A DNA stretch of 58,653 bases from NCBI GenBank assembly GCA_013538855.1, contig JABXJS010000227.1, forward strand, positions 1 through 58,653. The letters run 5' to 3'. Each line of letters opens with the position of its first letter. The stretch's first letter is position 1. A program made the position numbers and the translations under genes. This document shows, piece after piece, positions 1 to 9,900 of the stretch. Origin of the DNA: Herpetosiphonaceae bacterium (GTDB taxonomy: Bacteria; Chloroflexota; Chloroflexia; Chloroflexales; Herpetosiphonaceae). The notes beneath the pieces are model-generated. The model had not been told where the DNA came from. It saw only the letters and a program-made list of their open reading frames with translations, and made no database searches.

Positions 1-84
1 CGGTTCCTTTCTTGGTTGGCACCACAAAGGATACCGCACGATTCGGCCGCCACACCGTTTACCCTGGCCCCAGGGAGTCCTGTG

Positions 85-205
85 ATCTACTGATACTAAC
101 GTAATTCTAAGGCAGTAGCGTAAAAATGGATCAATTTTACTAATTATAGATGTTGATATAAATGTTTGCAATTTAATTCGTAAATTTATAGAACAACACA
201 AGTTC
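85..205. other. AT-rich patch at left edge
   Basis: About 120 bases are markedly richer in A and T than the GC-rich surroundings. No open frame with protein-like composition, tRNA or rRNA was recognised here. It may be a promoter region or acquired DNA; the upstream neighbour lies outside the window. Bases 1-84 also show nothing recognisable. Confidence 0.4.
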
Positions 206-260
206 AACCGGTGCGCGCTGCCGTTGGGAGCGGCTGGCCCTGGGCTGCGCCTGGAGCCGT

Positions 261-360
261 TGGTCGCCGCTACGAGCGGGCTGGCAACGACGCTGCCCGC
301 CAGGGCATGGCGTACCGCCGCACCTGCCGCGCTCGACCACCGACGATTCTTTTTCAAAAA
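261..360 (+). repeat. Dispersed repeat A, copy 1
   Basis: This 100-base segment matches 11065-11164 in the same orientation with four mismatches (positions 271, 314, 335 and 340). It ends in the core CGACGATTCTTTTTCAAA, which recurs at 57576-57593. It is followed about 110 bases later by repeat B, the same order as at the second locus, so A and B look like parts of one composite element. No transposase or protein product is recognised. Short frames running through it are probably fortuitous. Confidence 0.85.
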
Positions 361-471
361 TGCGCTGCGCGCCTAGCCCCACCATGCCTGGGCTGCGCAA
401 CCTATTTCCTAACACCATAATTCAGCATACCACAGACACGGGCAGCTTTCCAAGCAGCGCGAGCTTATTGC

Positions 472-600
472 TGAATCAGCCACCGCGTGCAGCGACCGTG
501 GTTCAGCGGACAGAGTCAGCGCTGGTGCCACGTCGCAGGCTCGTTTTGATTGGCAGCCCCGGGTACCCGTCAGGGTCGTCGCGGTCGGACCAGCTCTCAG
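472..600 (+). repeat. Dispersed repeat B, copy 1
   Basis: This segment begins TGAATCAGCCACCGCG and is an imperfect copy of 11401-11512, with another shorter copy at 11286-11357. Its right end, GCGGTCGGACCAGCTCTC, is identical to 11495-11512. It lies just past the downstream end of the frameshifted gene at 670-1028. Confidence 0.8.
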
Positions 601-669
601 AGACGCCGCGTGGCGACAGCTAGGCTGCGGCGGCGGGCGAACAACCTGCGCGCTCCAAGGCGAAACACG

Positions 670-1028
670 CTAGCTACACAGTTCAATGCCTGCTGCACCC
701 ACAACAAGAGGCCCAGCTTCAGCACCAGGCAGGAGGAGCCGCCAGTACTCATCATCAGACGCATTGGGGAATAGGTCAAGGATATAGGCTTGGCTTAGGT
801 AGAGGCTGATACCGCCAAGATCATCAGCCGCAATCCGTTCAATGCGCAGGTGATCAGAAAGCAGACTACTGTCGCGCTTAAGATGCTGATCATCAGACCC
901 GGTAATAATACGCTCTGCGTACAAATACGCCATGCACACGAGCCATGCAGGCTGTATGCGCCCAACGCGACCGCGTTTCCCAAGCGGTTGATCACGGTTC
1001 GGGCGGGGCCGATATCGAACATGCACAT
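670..1028 (-). pseudogene. Frameshifted small protein gene
   Basis: Two adjacent minus-strand frames each carry half of one protein. The N-terminal half begins at ATG 1028 (MCMFDIGPARTV) and reaches a LHGSCAWRI motif. The C-terminal half, in another frame, carries IITGSDD, then LYLSQAYILDLFPNAS, EYWRLLLPG and a terminal VVGAAGIEL. From memory this order (FDIGPxR, LHxQCxWRI, GSxD, LEVFPxxS, EYWRLFxPG, VVTGxGIE) is that of a common small family of unknown function in actinobacteria and chloroflexi. The frame changes at about 912-923, just after WRI, and the segment normally between GSxD and the C-terminal half looks shortened. A sequencing error is the alternative to true decay. Confidence 0.55.
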
Positions 1029-1183
1029 GGAGGCGGCGCTGCTCGAGCCCACACAGCAAGACCAAGCAGTGGTTGGCGTAGCGCTTCTATGTGATGCTTC
1101 ATCATCCATCCTTCATCCTTAGATATAGCGTGTAGAGCGGCCCGGTCGGCAGCATGGGCGGGCCGGGCGTTGGCATGTCGGCC

Positions 1184-3730
1184 TCACTGGTCGGCGGCGC
1201 TGGCCGCCTCCAGCGCGTACTCGATGGCGCGCTCCAGGCCAAGGGCGTGGCCGCGCGCCCAGGCAGCGGCCCAGGTGGACGGGTCAAGGGCGGACTGGGC
1301 CTGGATGATCTGGCGCTCGACGGTGGCCCGCCGCGAGGGCGGCAGGCGCGACCCGAGCGCTTTGCGCAGGGCCGTCGCCGCGCCGTACAGGCTGGCCGAC
1401 CGCTCCAGATTGCCGCTGGCCAGCGCGCAAGCCGCCAGCCCCTCCAGGCACTCGCTGACATCGGGACGGGTGCCCATATCGCGATACAGCAGCAGGCTCT
1501 GAAGGTAGTGCTGGGCCGCCTGGACAGGATCGCCCTGGGCATGGGCCACGTTGCCAAGGTTGGTCAGCAGCAGGGCGATGCCCCAGGTTTCGCCAAGCTG
1601 CTGAAACAGCTCCAGGCTTTCCTGAAACAGGTCGTGCGCCCTGGCATAGTCGCCGCAGTCATACGCAACATCGCCGAGATTGTTGAGGGCCAGCGCAATC
1701 GAGCGCGTATTGCCAAGCTGGCGCTTGATATCGAGGCTGCGCTGATACAGCACCGTGGCTTGCAGATCGTCGCCCTGCTCACGAGCGACGAGGCCGAGGT
1801 TGTTCAGCGCCGCCGCAATCGGGTAGGGATCACCTAGCTCCATACGCAGGTCCAGGCACTGGCTGAACCACGCAGTGGCCTGAGCGTAGCTGCCGCGGCG
1901 CAGGGCGACGCTGCCCAGCAGGGTCAGGGCGGCCGCGCTGCCCGCCTTGTCGCCAAGCTGGCGGTAAAGAGCAAGGCTGCGCTCGGAGCAGCACTGGGCC
2001 TGATCGAAATCGCCCTGCTCGACGGCCAGAATGCCCAGCGCACTCAGCGCCCTGGCGCGCAAATCCGGCGGCAGATCGCCGGCCTGATCGGCCTGGGCAA
2101 GCAGCGGCTCCAAGAAGCCGCGCGCCGCACTAAGCGCACCGCGCACAAACCAGAAGCGCCACAGCGCAGTGGCCAGGCGCAGGGCTGGCTCGACCGCTCC
2201 GCGAGCTTGCAGCCAGACCAGGGCCGCGCGCAAGTTGCCGTGCTCCCGGCCCAGCCGGTCGAACCAGAGCGCCTGCTCGGCACCGGTCAGGGCCGGCTCG
2301 GCGGCGCTGGCGAGGGCCAGAAAGTGCTCGGCGTGGCGCTGGGCGATCAGATCGTGCTCGCCGCTGGCTAGCAGCCGGTCGTGGGCGTAGGCGCGGATGG
2401 TGTCGAGCATGAAGAAGCGCGGCTCGTCGGCCCCAGAGTTCGGGTCAAGCTGGAGCAAGCTATTGTCGAGCAGCGTGGCCAGCCGAGGCAGGATCGGCGG
2501 CGCGCCAGGATCGGCCAGGGCCTGGGCGGCCGTCTCGGTCCAGCCATCCACAAACACAGATAGGCGGGCGAACAGCACCTGATCGTCTGGATCGAGCAGA
2601 TCGTGGCTCCAGTCAATCGCTCGCTGGAGGGTTTGCTGACGGGGCGGCAGGTCGCGGGCACCGTCGGTCAGCAGATGGAAGCGGTGGACGAGGCGCGTCA
2701 GCAGCGACTGCGGGCTAAGCAGCTTCATGCGCGCCGCCGCCAGCTCAATCGCCAGCGGCAGACCGTCGAGCTGGACGCAGATCGCCGCGATTGGCAGGGC
2801 GCTAGCCGTGGACAGGGCGACCTGCGGGTTCACCGCCTGGGCGCGGGCCAGAAACAGCGCAATCACCGGCAGCCGCCTTAGCTCGGCCAACGGCGGCAGC
2901 GCGGCCAGCGCAGGCAGCTCCAGCGGCGCGACCTGGTACTGGTGCTCGCCGGAGATGCGCAGCACCGAGCGGCTGGTCACCAGCAGCAGCAGGCCGGGAG
3001 CGGCGGCCAGCAGGTCGGCCACCAGCGGTGCGGCGGCCAAAATATGCTCGAAAGTATCCAGCACCAGCAGCACGCGACGGTTGTGCAGCGCCGTCGCCAG
3101 CTGGGCCAGCAGGGCCTGATCGCCGCCGACCTGCACAGCGAACGACTGAGCGAGCGTCGGCAGCAGCAGGGCCGGATCGGCCAGCGCGGCCAGCGAGATA
3201 ACGGTGATCTCATCGAACGCCGACGTCAGCCGCCGCGCAACATGCAGGGCCAGACGGGTTTTGCCCACACCAGGCGGGCCGACCAGCGTGACCAGGCGGA
3301 TGTCAGCGCGCAGCAAGCAGGCGCAGACAGCGGCGATATCGGCCTCGCGGCCAAATAGTCCGGTGGCTGGCACGGCGAGGGTTGGTGCGGCGTCGCTCAC
3401 GTCCTCCAGCACCTCGACGCGCCGCTCGGTGTGGCTCAAGCTAACGCTGCGCCCGGCCAGCGTTTCGCCGCGGGCGGCGGCCGCTAGCTCCAGCAGGCGC
3501 GCCACCAGCTCCGGCTCATGCTCAAGCGCCAGGGCTGGCACAAACAGCGCGGCCAGCACGGTGAGGTCGGGCAGGCGCTGATTGTGCTCAAGCCGCGAGA
3601 CCTGGCCGGTGCTGTAGCCAACCGCGATGGCTAGCTCGGTCTGGCTCAGCTGCGCGCGCTTGCGCAGATATTTCAAAAAGGCACCAAAGCTGGTAAAGGC
3701 ATCAGGGGATATGGCGCTTGATCGGACCAT
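1184..3730 (-). CDS. XRE-HTH / NB-ARC / TPR STAND regulator
   Basis: Predicted cytoplasmic STAND-type transcription regulator of 848 residues. Residues about 14-70 form a Cro/C1-type helix-turn-helix with the usual LSQTELA and GYSTGQVSRLE pattern. An NB-ARC-like ATPase follows, with Walker A GPPGVGKT at 151-158 and Walker B LLVLDTFEH near 221-229. The C-terminal third (about 590-820) consists of tetratricopeptide repeats. The ATPase probably switches between closed ADP and open ATP states on ligand sensing through the TPRs, as known for this class. The start is supported by GGAG at 3742-3739, 8 bases upstream. It is divergent from the large secreted protein at 3930 with a 200-base shared promoter region, so that gene is a plausible target; the ligand is unknown. 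Confidence 0.9.
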   Translation of the reverse strand: MVRSSAISPDAFTSFGAFLKYLRKRAQLSQTELAIAVGYSTGQVSRLEHNQRLPDLTVLAALFVPALALEHEPELVARLLELAAAARGETLAGRSVSLSHTERRVEVLEDVSDAAPTLAVPATGLFGREADIAAVCACLLRADIRLVTLVGPPGVGKTRLALHVARRLTSAFDEITVISLAALADPALLLPTLAQSFAVQVGGDQALLAQLATALHNRRVLLVLDTFEHILAAAPLVADLLAAAPGLLLLVTSRSVLRISGEHQYQVAPLELPALAALPPLAELRRLPVIALFLARAQAVNPQVALSTASALPIAAICVQLDGLPLAIELAAARMKLLSPQSLLTRLVHRFHLLTDGARDLPPRQQTLQRAIDWSHDLLDPDDQVLFARLSVFVDGWTETAAQALADPGAPPILPRLATLLDNSLLQLDPNSGADEPRFFMLDTIRAYAHDRLLASGEHDLIAQRHAEHFLALASAAEPALTGAEQALWFDRLGREHGNLRAALVWLQARGAVEPALRLATALWRFWFVRGALSAARGFLEPLLAQADQAGDLPPDLRARALSALGILAVEQGDFDQAQCCSERSLALYRQLGDKAGSAAALTLLGSVALRRGSYAQATAWFSQCLDLRMELGDPYPIAAALNNLGLVAREQGDDLQATVLYQRSLDIKRQLGNTRSIALALNNLGDVAYDCGDYARAHDLFQESLELFQQLGETWGIALLLTNLGNVAHAQGDPVQAAQHYLQSLLLYRDMGTRPDVSECLEGLAACALASGNLERSASLYGAATALRKALGSRLPPSRRATVERQIIQAQSALDPSTWAAAWARGHALGLERAIEYALEAASAADQ

Positions 3731-3757
3731 TGCTGCTTCTCCACGATCAGTGGGGCG

Positions 3758-3786
3758 ATTCTAGCCCAGCCGCTGGCTTTTGGCAA
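3758..3786 (-). promoter_or_regulatory. Sigma-70-type promoter of STAND regulator
   Basis: On the minus strand TTGCCA (3786-3781) and TAGAAT (3763-3758) are separated by 17 bases. This places transcription start about 20 bases before the start codon of the XRE/NB-ARC gene. Confidence 0.55.
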
Positions 3787-3929
3787 AAAATGGCATGCAT
3801 TGCGCGCCCAGATGGCGGATGCTAGTGACGAGGAGCGCATCCTCAAAGCAACGATACGATGGCGATCCTATCTGCGCCGCACCCCGCCACCGATCACACC
3901 AACACTCTTCTTGTTCTAGGGAGGCAGCT

Positions 3930-6900
3930 ATGCGCCGTGTATGGACTCGGTTGGTTTTAATACTTGTTCTGGTTGTGCCAGGTGTGCTCAGCGCCGCGCC
4001 TGCCAGCATCCGCCCGGCGGCCCCGCAGCAAGCCGCAGCGCTAGGCAGCGCTAGCTCGGATGCCGGGCCGTCGCTGTACCTCAATGGCGCTAGCTACATC
4101 GCAGTGCCGCACGCCGCTGTGCCGACACTCGGCGAGGACTGGACCATCGAGGCTTGGATCTACCCGACCAACCTGAGCGGCTGCCGGGCAGTGGTCGGCA
4201 AAGATTACCTAAGCGGCTTCTGGTTCGGCCTATGCAACGGCTACGTTCGCTTCTATCGCGGCGGCCCCAGCTCCATCCAGAGCACCATGGCCATCCCGCT
4301 CAATCAGTGGTCGCACATCGCCGTATCGACCTTCTACGACCCATGGGAAAATAGCTACCTGGCAGAGATCATCATCAATGGCGACTCGACTGGCTACTAC
4401 AGCATCGCCGGGTCGGGCGTGGTGGGCGGCACCAGCGAGCTGCACATCGGCAACGACCGGAGCATCGAATACTTTGTAGGCGACATCGCAGAGGTGCGCC
4501 TGTGGGGCTACGCCCGCAGCAGCATCGAGACCCGCCGCGACGCCTACAGCACCCTCGACCAGCACCCGGCTGGCCTGCTTGCCAACTGGCACCTGACCGC
4601 CGACTATCGCGATGCCCTCAGCGGCGTTGCTGGCACGCCTGTCGGCACGCCAGCGCTAGTTGGCTACGTCTCGCCAGCCCAGCCAGCGACCACGCCGGTT
4701 GATGAGTTTTTCAACACCCTGCCTGAGCCGCTCTACGGCGCGGGAACAGCCTACGTGCCGCGGCTTGATCGGGCGCTGCTGGTCGGCGGCTACCGATCTG
4801 GCGCGGCCAGCGCAGCGATCAGCGTGGTCGATGCCGGATCGGGCAGCAGCATCGTGCTGGGCACCCTGCCAGCGCCGCTCGCGCTGTCCGCCGCCGCCTA
4901 CGCTGAATCGAACGACACCGTGTATGTCTTTGGCGGCAGCCCCAGCAGCAGCAGCAGCATGGTCGCTACGATCTACGCCATCAACCCCACCGACGGGACG
5001 GTGCGCACGCTGGCCGCAACGCTGCCACAGCCGCTGCACAGCGCCAGCGCAGTCTATCAGCCTGAGCTGAACACAATTGTCGTGCTTGGCGGCTACAGCC
5101 AAGCCGCAGGCCCGCTGGACAGCGTCTATCTGTTCGATGTGGCCAGCGAAAGCATCAGCACGGCACCCTTCGCGCTGCCCCAGGCCATGGATGCGCAGTC
5201 AGCGGTGTACTCCAGCGTCGACGCGGCGATCTATGTGTTTGGGGGCAAGAGCGTGACCAGCATGTTCGACACGGTGCTGCGGCTGACGCTGCGGGCCGAC
5301 GGCGGCGAGGTCGCGGTGCTGCCCGCCACCCTGCCACAGCCAGAATCGCGCGCGGTGGCCTTCGCGGACCCGACGACCGGACTGATCTACATCGCAGGCG
5401 GCACAGCGACCACTCGCCTGCTGGCCTTTGACCCGCAGACCGGCGAGCTGTGGCGCACGCCGCTCGAGCTGCCTGTGCAGCCAGTCAGCACCGCCGAGCC
5501 ATACGCTACGCCGCCTGCCTCCAAGATCAAGCAATACTCCAGTGCGGTCTACTCGCCGCGCAACCGCCATGCCTTGATCATGGGCGGCGGCGTCGGCGGC
5601 GTGGGCAGCACCGGCGTCTGGCGCATCCCGCTGGGCGATGGGCCGCTGGTGCAGCTCGGCAAGTGGGACTTCTTCCCGTTCGCCAGCCAGAGCGTCACCG
5701 CGCTCGACGGCGATGAGCGGGCGCTGGTGATCGGCACCAACGCTGGCGCTTGGCTCTTCTACACCTACGGCAGCGACGCGCTGCCCACCCAGACCTTCTA
5801 CAATCTAGGCGGCTCGGCGACAGCGGTCAGCTGGGATCGCGAGGGCGCACGGCCATACTTCGCGGCCAACAAGCAGGTCTACCTCGGCTGGCCTAGCGGC
5901 GCGACCAGCCTGGTCCATGCTGATCAGTGGGATGTGCAGGCGATCGAGCCGACCGGGGCCAACCGGCCGCCGACATTCGGCGTCAATACAGTCAATGCCG
6001 GGTTCACCAGAGTTCCCTCCTGGTACGCCGCCACCGGCTCGCTCAGCGCCTACAGCTACGCCACCTACGGCCCCGCTTGCTCGACAACCTCGTCGATCAA
6101 GTATGGACCTGGCCCGCTGCTGCTCAATCAGTACTACTGGGGCGTCAATCAGGTGCGGACATCCTGCGCGGGGACACGGCCGACGCTGCAAGCACCGACC
6201 GTCGATCCGCCAGCGCACGTGTTCCGCCTGCGCCGTTCGCCAACCACCGGCGCGTGGAGCAGCACCGATCTAGGGACCCTCTGTGCGACAAATCCGTTTG
6301 TCGGTCAGAAGATCGCCTTTGGCCGCAATCGCGACCTGTGGGTTGCCGGCCTTGGCGGCGTGTGCCGCTACCCGGCCGCCAGCCTGCCCGACAGCGCCGC
6401 GCCGCAGTACAGCGTCTACAGCCTGCCCTACGCCACAAACTCCAACAACGTCAGCGTCGATGGCGATGGCCGCGTCTGGTTCAGCACCAGCGGTGGCCTG
6501 AGCGCCTTCGAGGCGCGTCGCGACGGCAACGCCAGCCTAGCCACGCTGCGGGCCAGCGATTTCACCCGCCTCAACGCGCCCATCGGGGCCGCCAACGGCG
6601 CTAGCGCCCTCAGCGCGCTGGCGGCGGTCGGCGAGAAGGTTTTCGCTGCCCGCGGCGACATGATCTACAGCCTGAGCCAGCGCTGGAATCAGCTTGACCC
6701 AGGCGGACCCATCCAGAAAATCTGGACTGTGCGCGGCCGCCTGTTCGCCGCCAGCGCCGACACCCTGCACACGCTCCAGCCCGATGGCCTGACCTGGCTG
6801 CACCAGCCAGCCGCCGTCTCCGCCGTGCTAGGCGACCGCAGCGGCAACATCTGGATCGGCCACGCTGGCGGCGTGCAGTGGTGGACGCCTGCTGGCGACT

Positions 6901-9900
6901 GGCAGACCATTCCCGGCCTCGACCTCAACGAGCCGGTGCACGCCCTGGCCGAGGACGCCCAGGGCCGCATCTGGCTGGGCCTCGACGACGGCGTCGCGCT
7001 CTACGACCGCAGCCGCTTGGTCGCCCGCATCACGCCGCCCACGGGCAACGCGCCAGTGACAAGCCTGCTGGCCGACCGTGGCGGCAATCTCTGGGCTGGA
7101 TCAAGCGCTGGCTTGGCCCGCTTCAACGCCGCCGACGCCTCCTGGACGCTGTTCAGCCGCGAAAACGGCGGCCTCCCCGCTCCCGCCACCAATAGCATTA
7201 CCGACCTGACCGAGCGCGGCGACGGCGCGCTGTTCGCCAGCACCTCCGGCGGCGTGGTGCGCCTGGACTTGGCGGCGACGGCCTTTAGCGCGCTCGCTGG
7301 CAGCGTCGGCCCAGCCCCGCTGACAACCGACGAGCTAGCGCGGGTCTGGGCTGGCAACAGCGTCGAGACCGCCAATGACACTTGGCGCTGGTTCTACTGG
7401 AACAACAGCGGCATCCGCGCCGCGCAGGTCAGCGACATCGCCGCCGACCGCGCCGACCGCGTCTGGTTCGCCCACCCCGACGGCGGCATCAGCGTGCGTG
7501 GCTCGTTCCTGCCGCCGCTCGCCGAGGAGGTGCCAACGATCACCGGCATCACGCCGACCAGCGGCAGCGCCGGCCAGACCATCACCATCAATGGCTCGGG
7601 CTTCGGCTCCGATGTCGGCGCGGTGTCAGTCGAGGTCGGCGGGGCAGCCGCCGACGTGGTGCGCGCCAACGGCACATACATCACGGTCCGACTGCGCCCA
7701 GAGAACATCTCCGGCGCAGTCAGCGTGCGCCGCGGCAAGCGCACGACCAGCTTCAACAACACCACTGGAACCGCGTTCTGCGCCGTGCCACGTATCTTCA
7801 GCGTGTCGCCGAGCGGCACCAACATCGGCGGCCAGGTCGAGATCAGAGGCAGCAATATCGATCCACAGGCGACCGTCACGATTGGCAGCGGCCCAGCCCG
7901 GCCAGCCTTCGCCACGCCAAGCTTGGCCCGCCTGACCCTAGAGGCCAGCGACACATCGGGCAACCTGGTGGTCAACAACGCCTGCGCCGGGGCCGCTGCC
8001 ACCTTCGCTGACTTCCGCAAGCTCAACCTGAGCATCGCCCGCGGCCAGCTCAATCAGGGCTACGTCGGCATGCCGCTGTCGGCCGGCAACGCCACCGTGG
8101 CCTCGGCCTGGGTCAGCGTCGATCAGCCGCTGCGGGCGACCGACCAAGTGCAGCTCGACTACTTCCAGGTGCAGATCGGCCAGTACACGATCGGCCAGCC
8201 GCTGCGCGCCGCTATCCCGCTCACCGTTGGCCCGCCGCCAACCGGGGTCTTGCGCGACATGACTCAAGCCGTCAATATCTCCAATATCATCTACACTGGC
8301 TCTGGCGACCAGAGCATCACCATGCAGCTGCATGCCAACGGGCGCACCGCCGCCGCCACCAGCTTCCCGGCGACCTTCGCCGCCGGGGCGTGGCCGCGGG
8401 TGCTGCTTATCGCGATCGTGCCCGACACCTTCAGCGGCGCGCAGATCAACGCCTTCAAACGCAGCATCAGCGGCAGTCTGGCCGACTACCGCACCCGTAT
8501 CTTTCCCGGCGGCCTGGAGCCAGTCTGGAGCGCCGAGGTCATCCGCAAGAGTCAGATCACCGGCAACGCCCAGGTCGCCATCGATCAGCAAGATCAGTGG
8601 TTGCAGGCCGGCCTGCTCTTCCAGCAGATCCGCCAGCGCTATAACAGCACCACAACAGGCAAAGCCGGCATTGCGTTCGGCGTAGTCGAGCCGAGCATCG
8701 CCGGCACAAGCAAGGCTGCCGGCCTGGGATCGTTCGGTACGCTGAGCCGCTGGAACAGCTATCAGGAGTGCATCGACAATTTGGTCAGCGATGTGCTCGA
8801 CTACATTGATATCGACATCTGCGGGCCGGAGTATCCCCAATACCTTGGCTGGGCCGTCGGCGATGGCAATGCCAGCCGCTATTTCGCCCACGAGCTGGCC
8901 CACATGATGGGCCTGGTCCCCAATACTGCCATCAACTACGCCAGCTATCCCTCGGCTGGAGCAAGCGGCGACCACCACTCCGGCGCCTCCGAACTCAATG
9001 ACTCGATGGGCAACGCGGCAGCCTGTGGCGACGCCGGGGCGACCTTCACCATGGGGCGCTCGCTCTACCTGCGCGTCGGCGTGCAGGAGCCGATCGTCAA
9101 CCCGATCTCAGGCGCTCAGCTGCTGCCACAGAACAGCGGCGGCCCAGATACCAACCGCGGCAAGGCCATCATGAGCTACGCCTGTGGCCGCTCTGGCACC
9201 AATACGTTTCTGGAGCCGTCGGATATCAACTTCTTGCTGGCCGAGCGCTTTAGCTCGCTGCGCCCGATCTACCAGCCTGGCCAGCGCACCCAGCGCCCGC
9301 CTGCGCAGACAGACCTGCGTGATCGGCTAAGCATCGCCGGTCGCATCAACCATGACGATGTCGCCGTGACCGGCAGCATCGACCTCGTCGAGCTAAAGCC
9401 AAGCAGCGTGCCGCTCAGCGCCGACTACATCGCGGGCTACGCGCTGGTCGAGTACGATGCCGCCGGCAGCGAGCTGCTGCGCCAGGGCGTCTTCCCGGTC
9501 GGCGATCACCACACCACGCCCCACGATGCGCATGACCCCGGCCCGCCGGAAAGCGCTGCGTCCCTGTTCTTCGCCAATCTGCCCAAGGCCCCTGGCGTCG
9601 TCAGGATCGATCTGGTTCACGCCGATACAGTGCTGGCGAGCTGGAGCGGCGGTGCGGCCGCGCCCAGCGTCAGCATCACCAGCCCATCCGGCGGCGAGAG
9701 CGTGACCGATGCGCTGGTGGCGAGCTGGACGGCCAGCGATCCAGACGGCGACTCGCTGGCCGTGTCGGTCCAGTTCAGCCGCGATGATGGCGCAACGTGG
9801 ACTCCGCTGGCCGCTGCCGCCGGATCGGGCAGCACCACGCTGCCAGCGACCCTGCTGGCTGGCAGCAACTCAGCACGGGTGCGCGTCTGGGTCAGCGATG

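Noticed and set aside
1-84. Possible structural RNA at the left edge
   Set aside because: No cloverleaf, conserved tRNA arm or rRNA segment could be drawn from the visible bases.
1154-1837. Plus-strand frame of 227 codons inside the STAND regulator gene
   Set aside because: It is antisense to a well supported TPR region, and its Gln/Arg/Ala-rich content mirrors the reverse strand codons.
7938-8978. Minus-strand frame of 346 codons inside the giant secreted protein
   Set aside because: Antisense shadow of a well supported coding region without domain resemblance.
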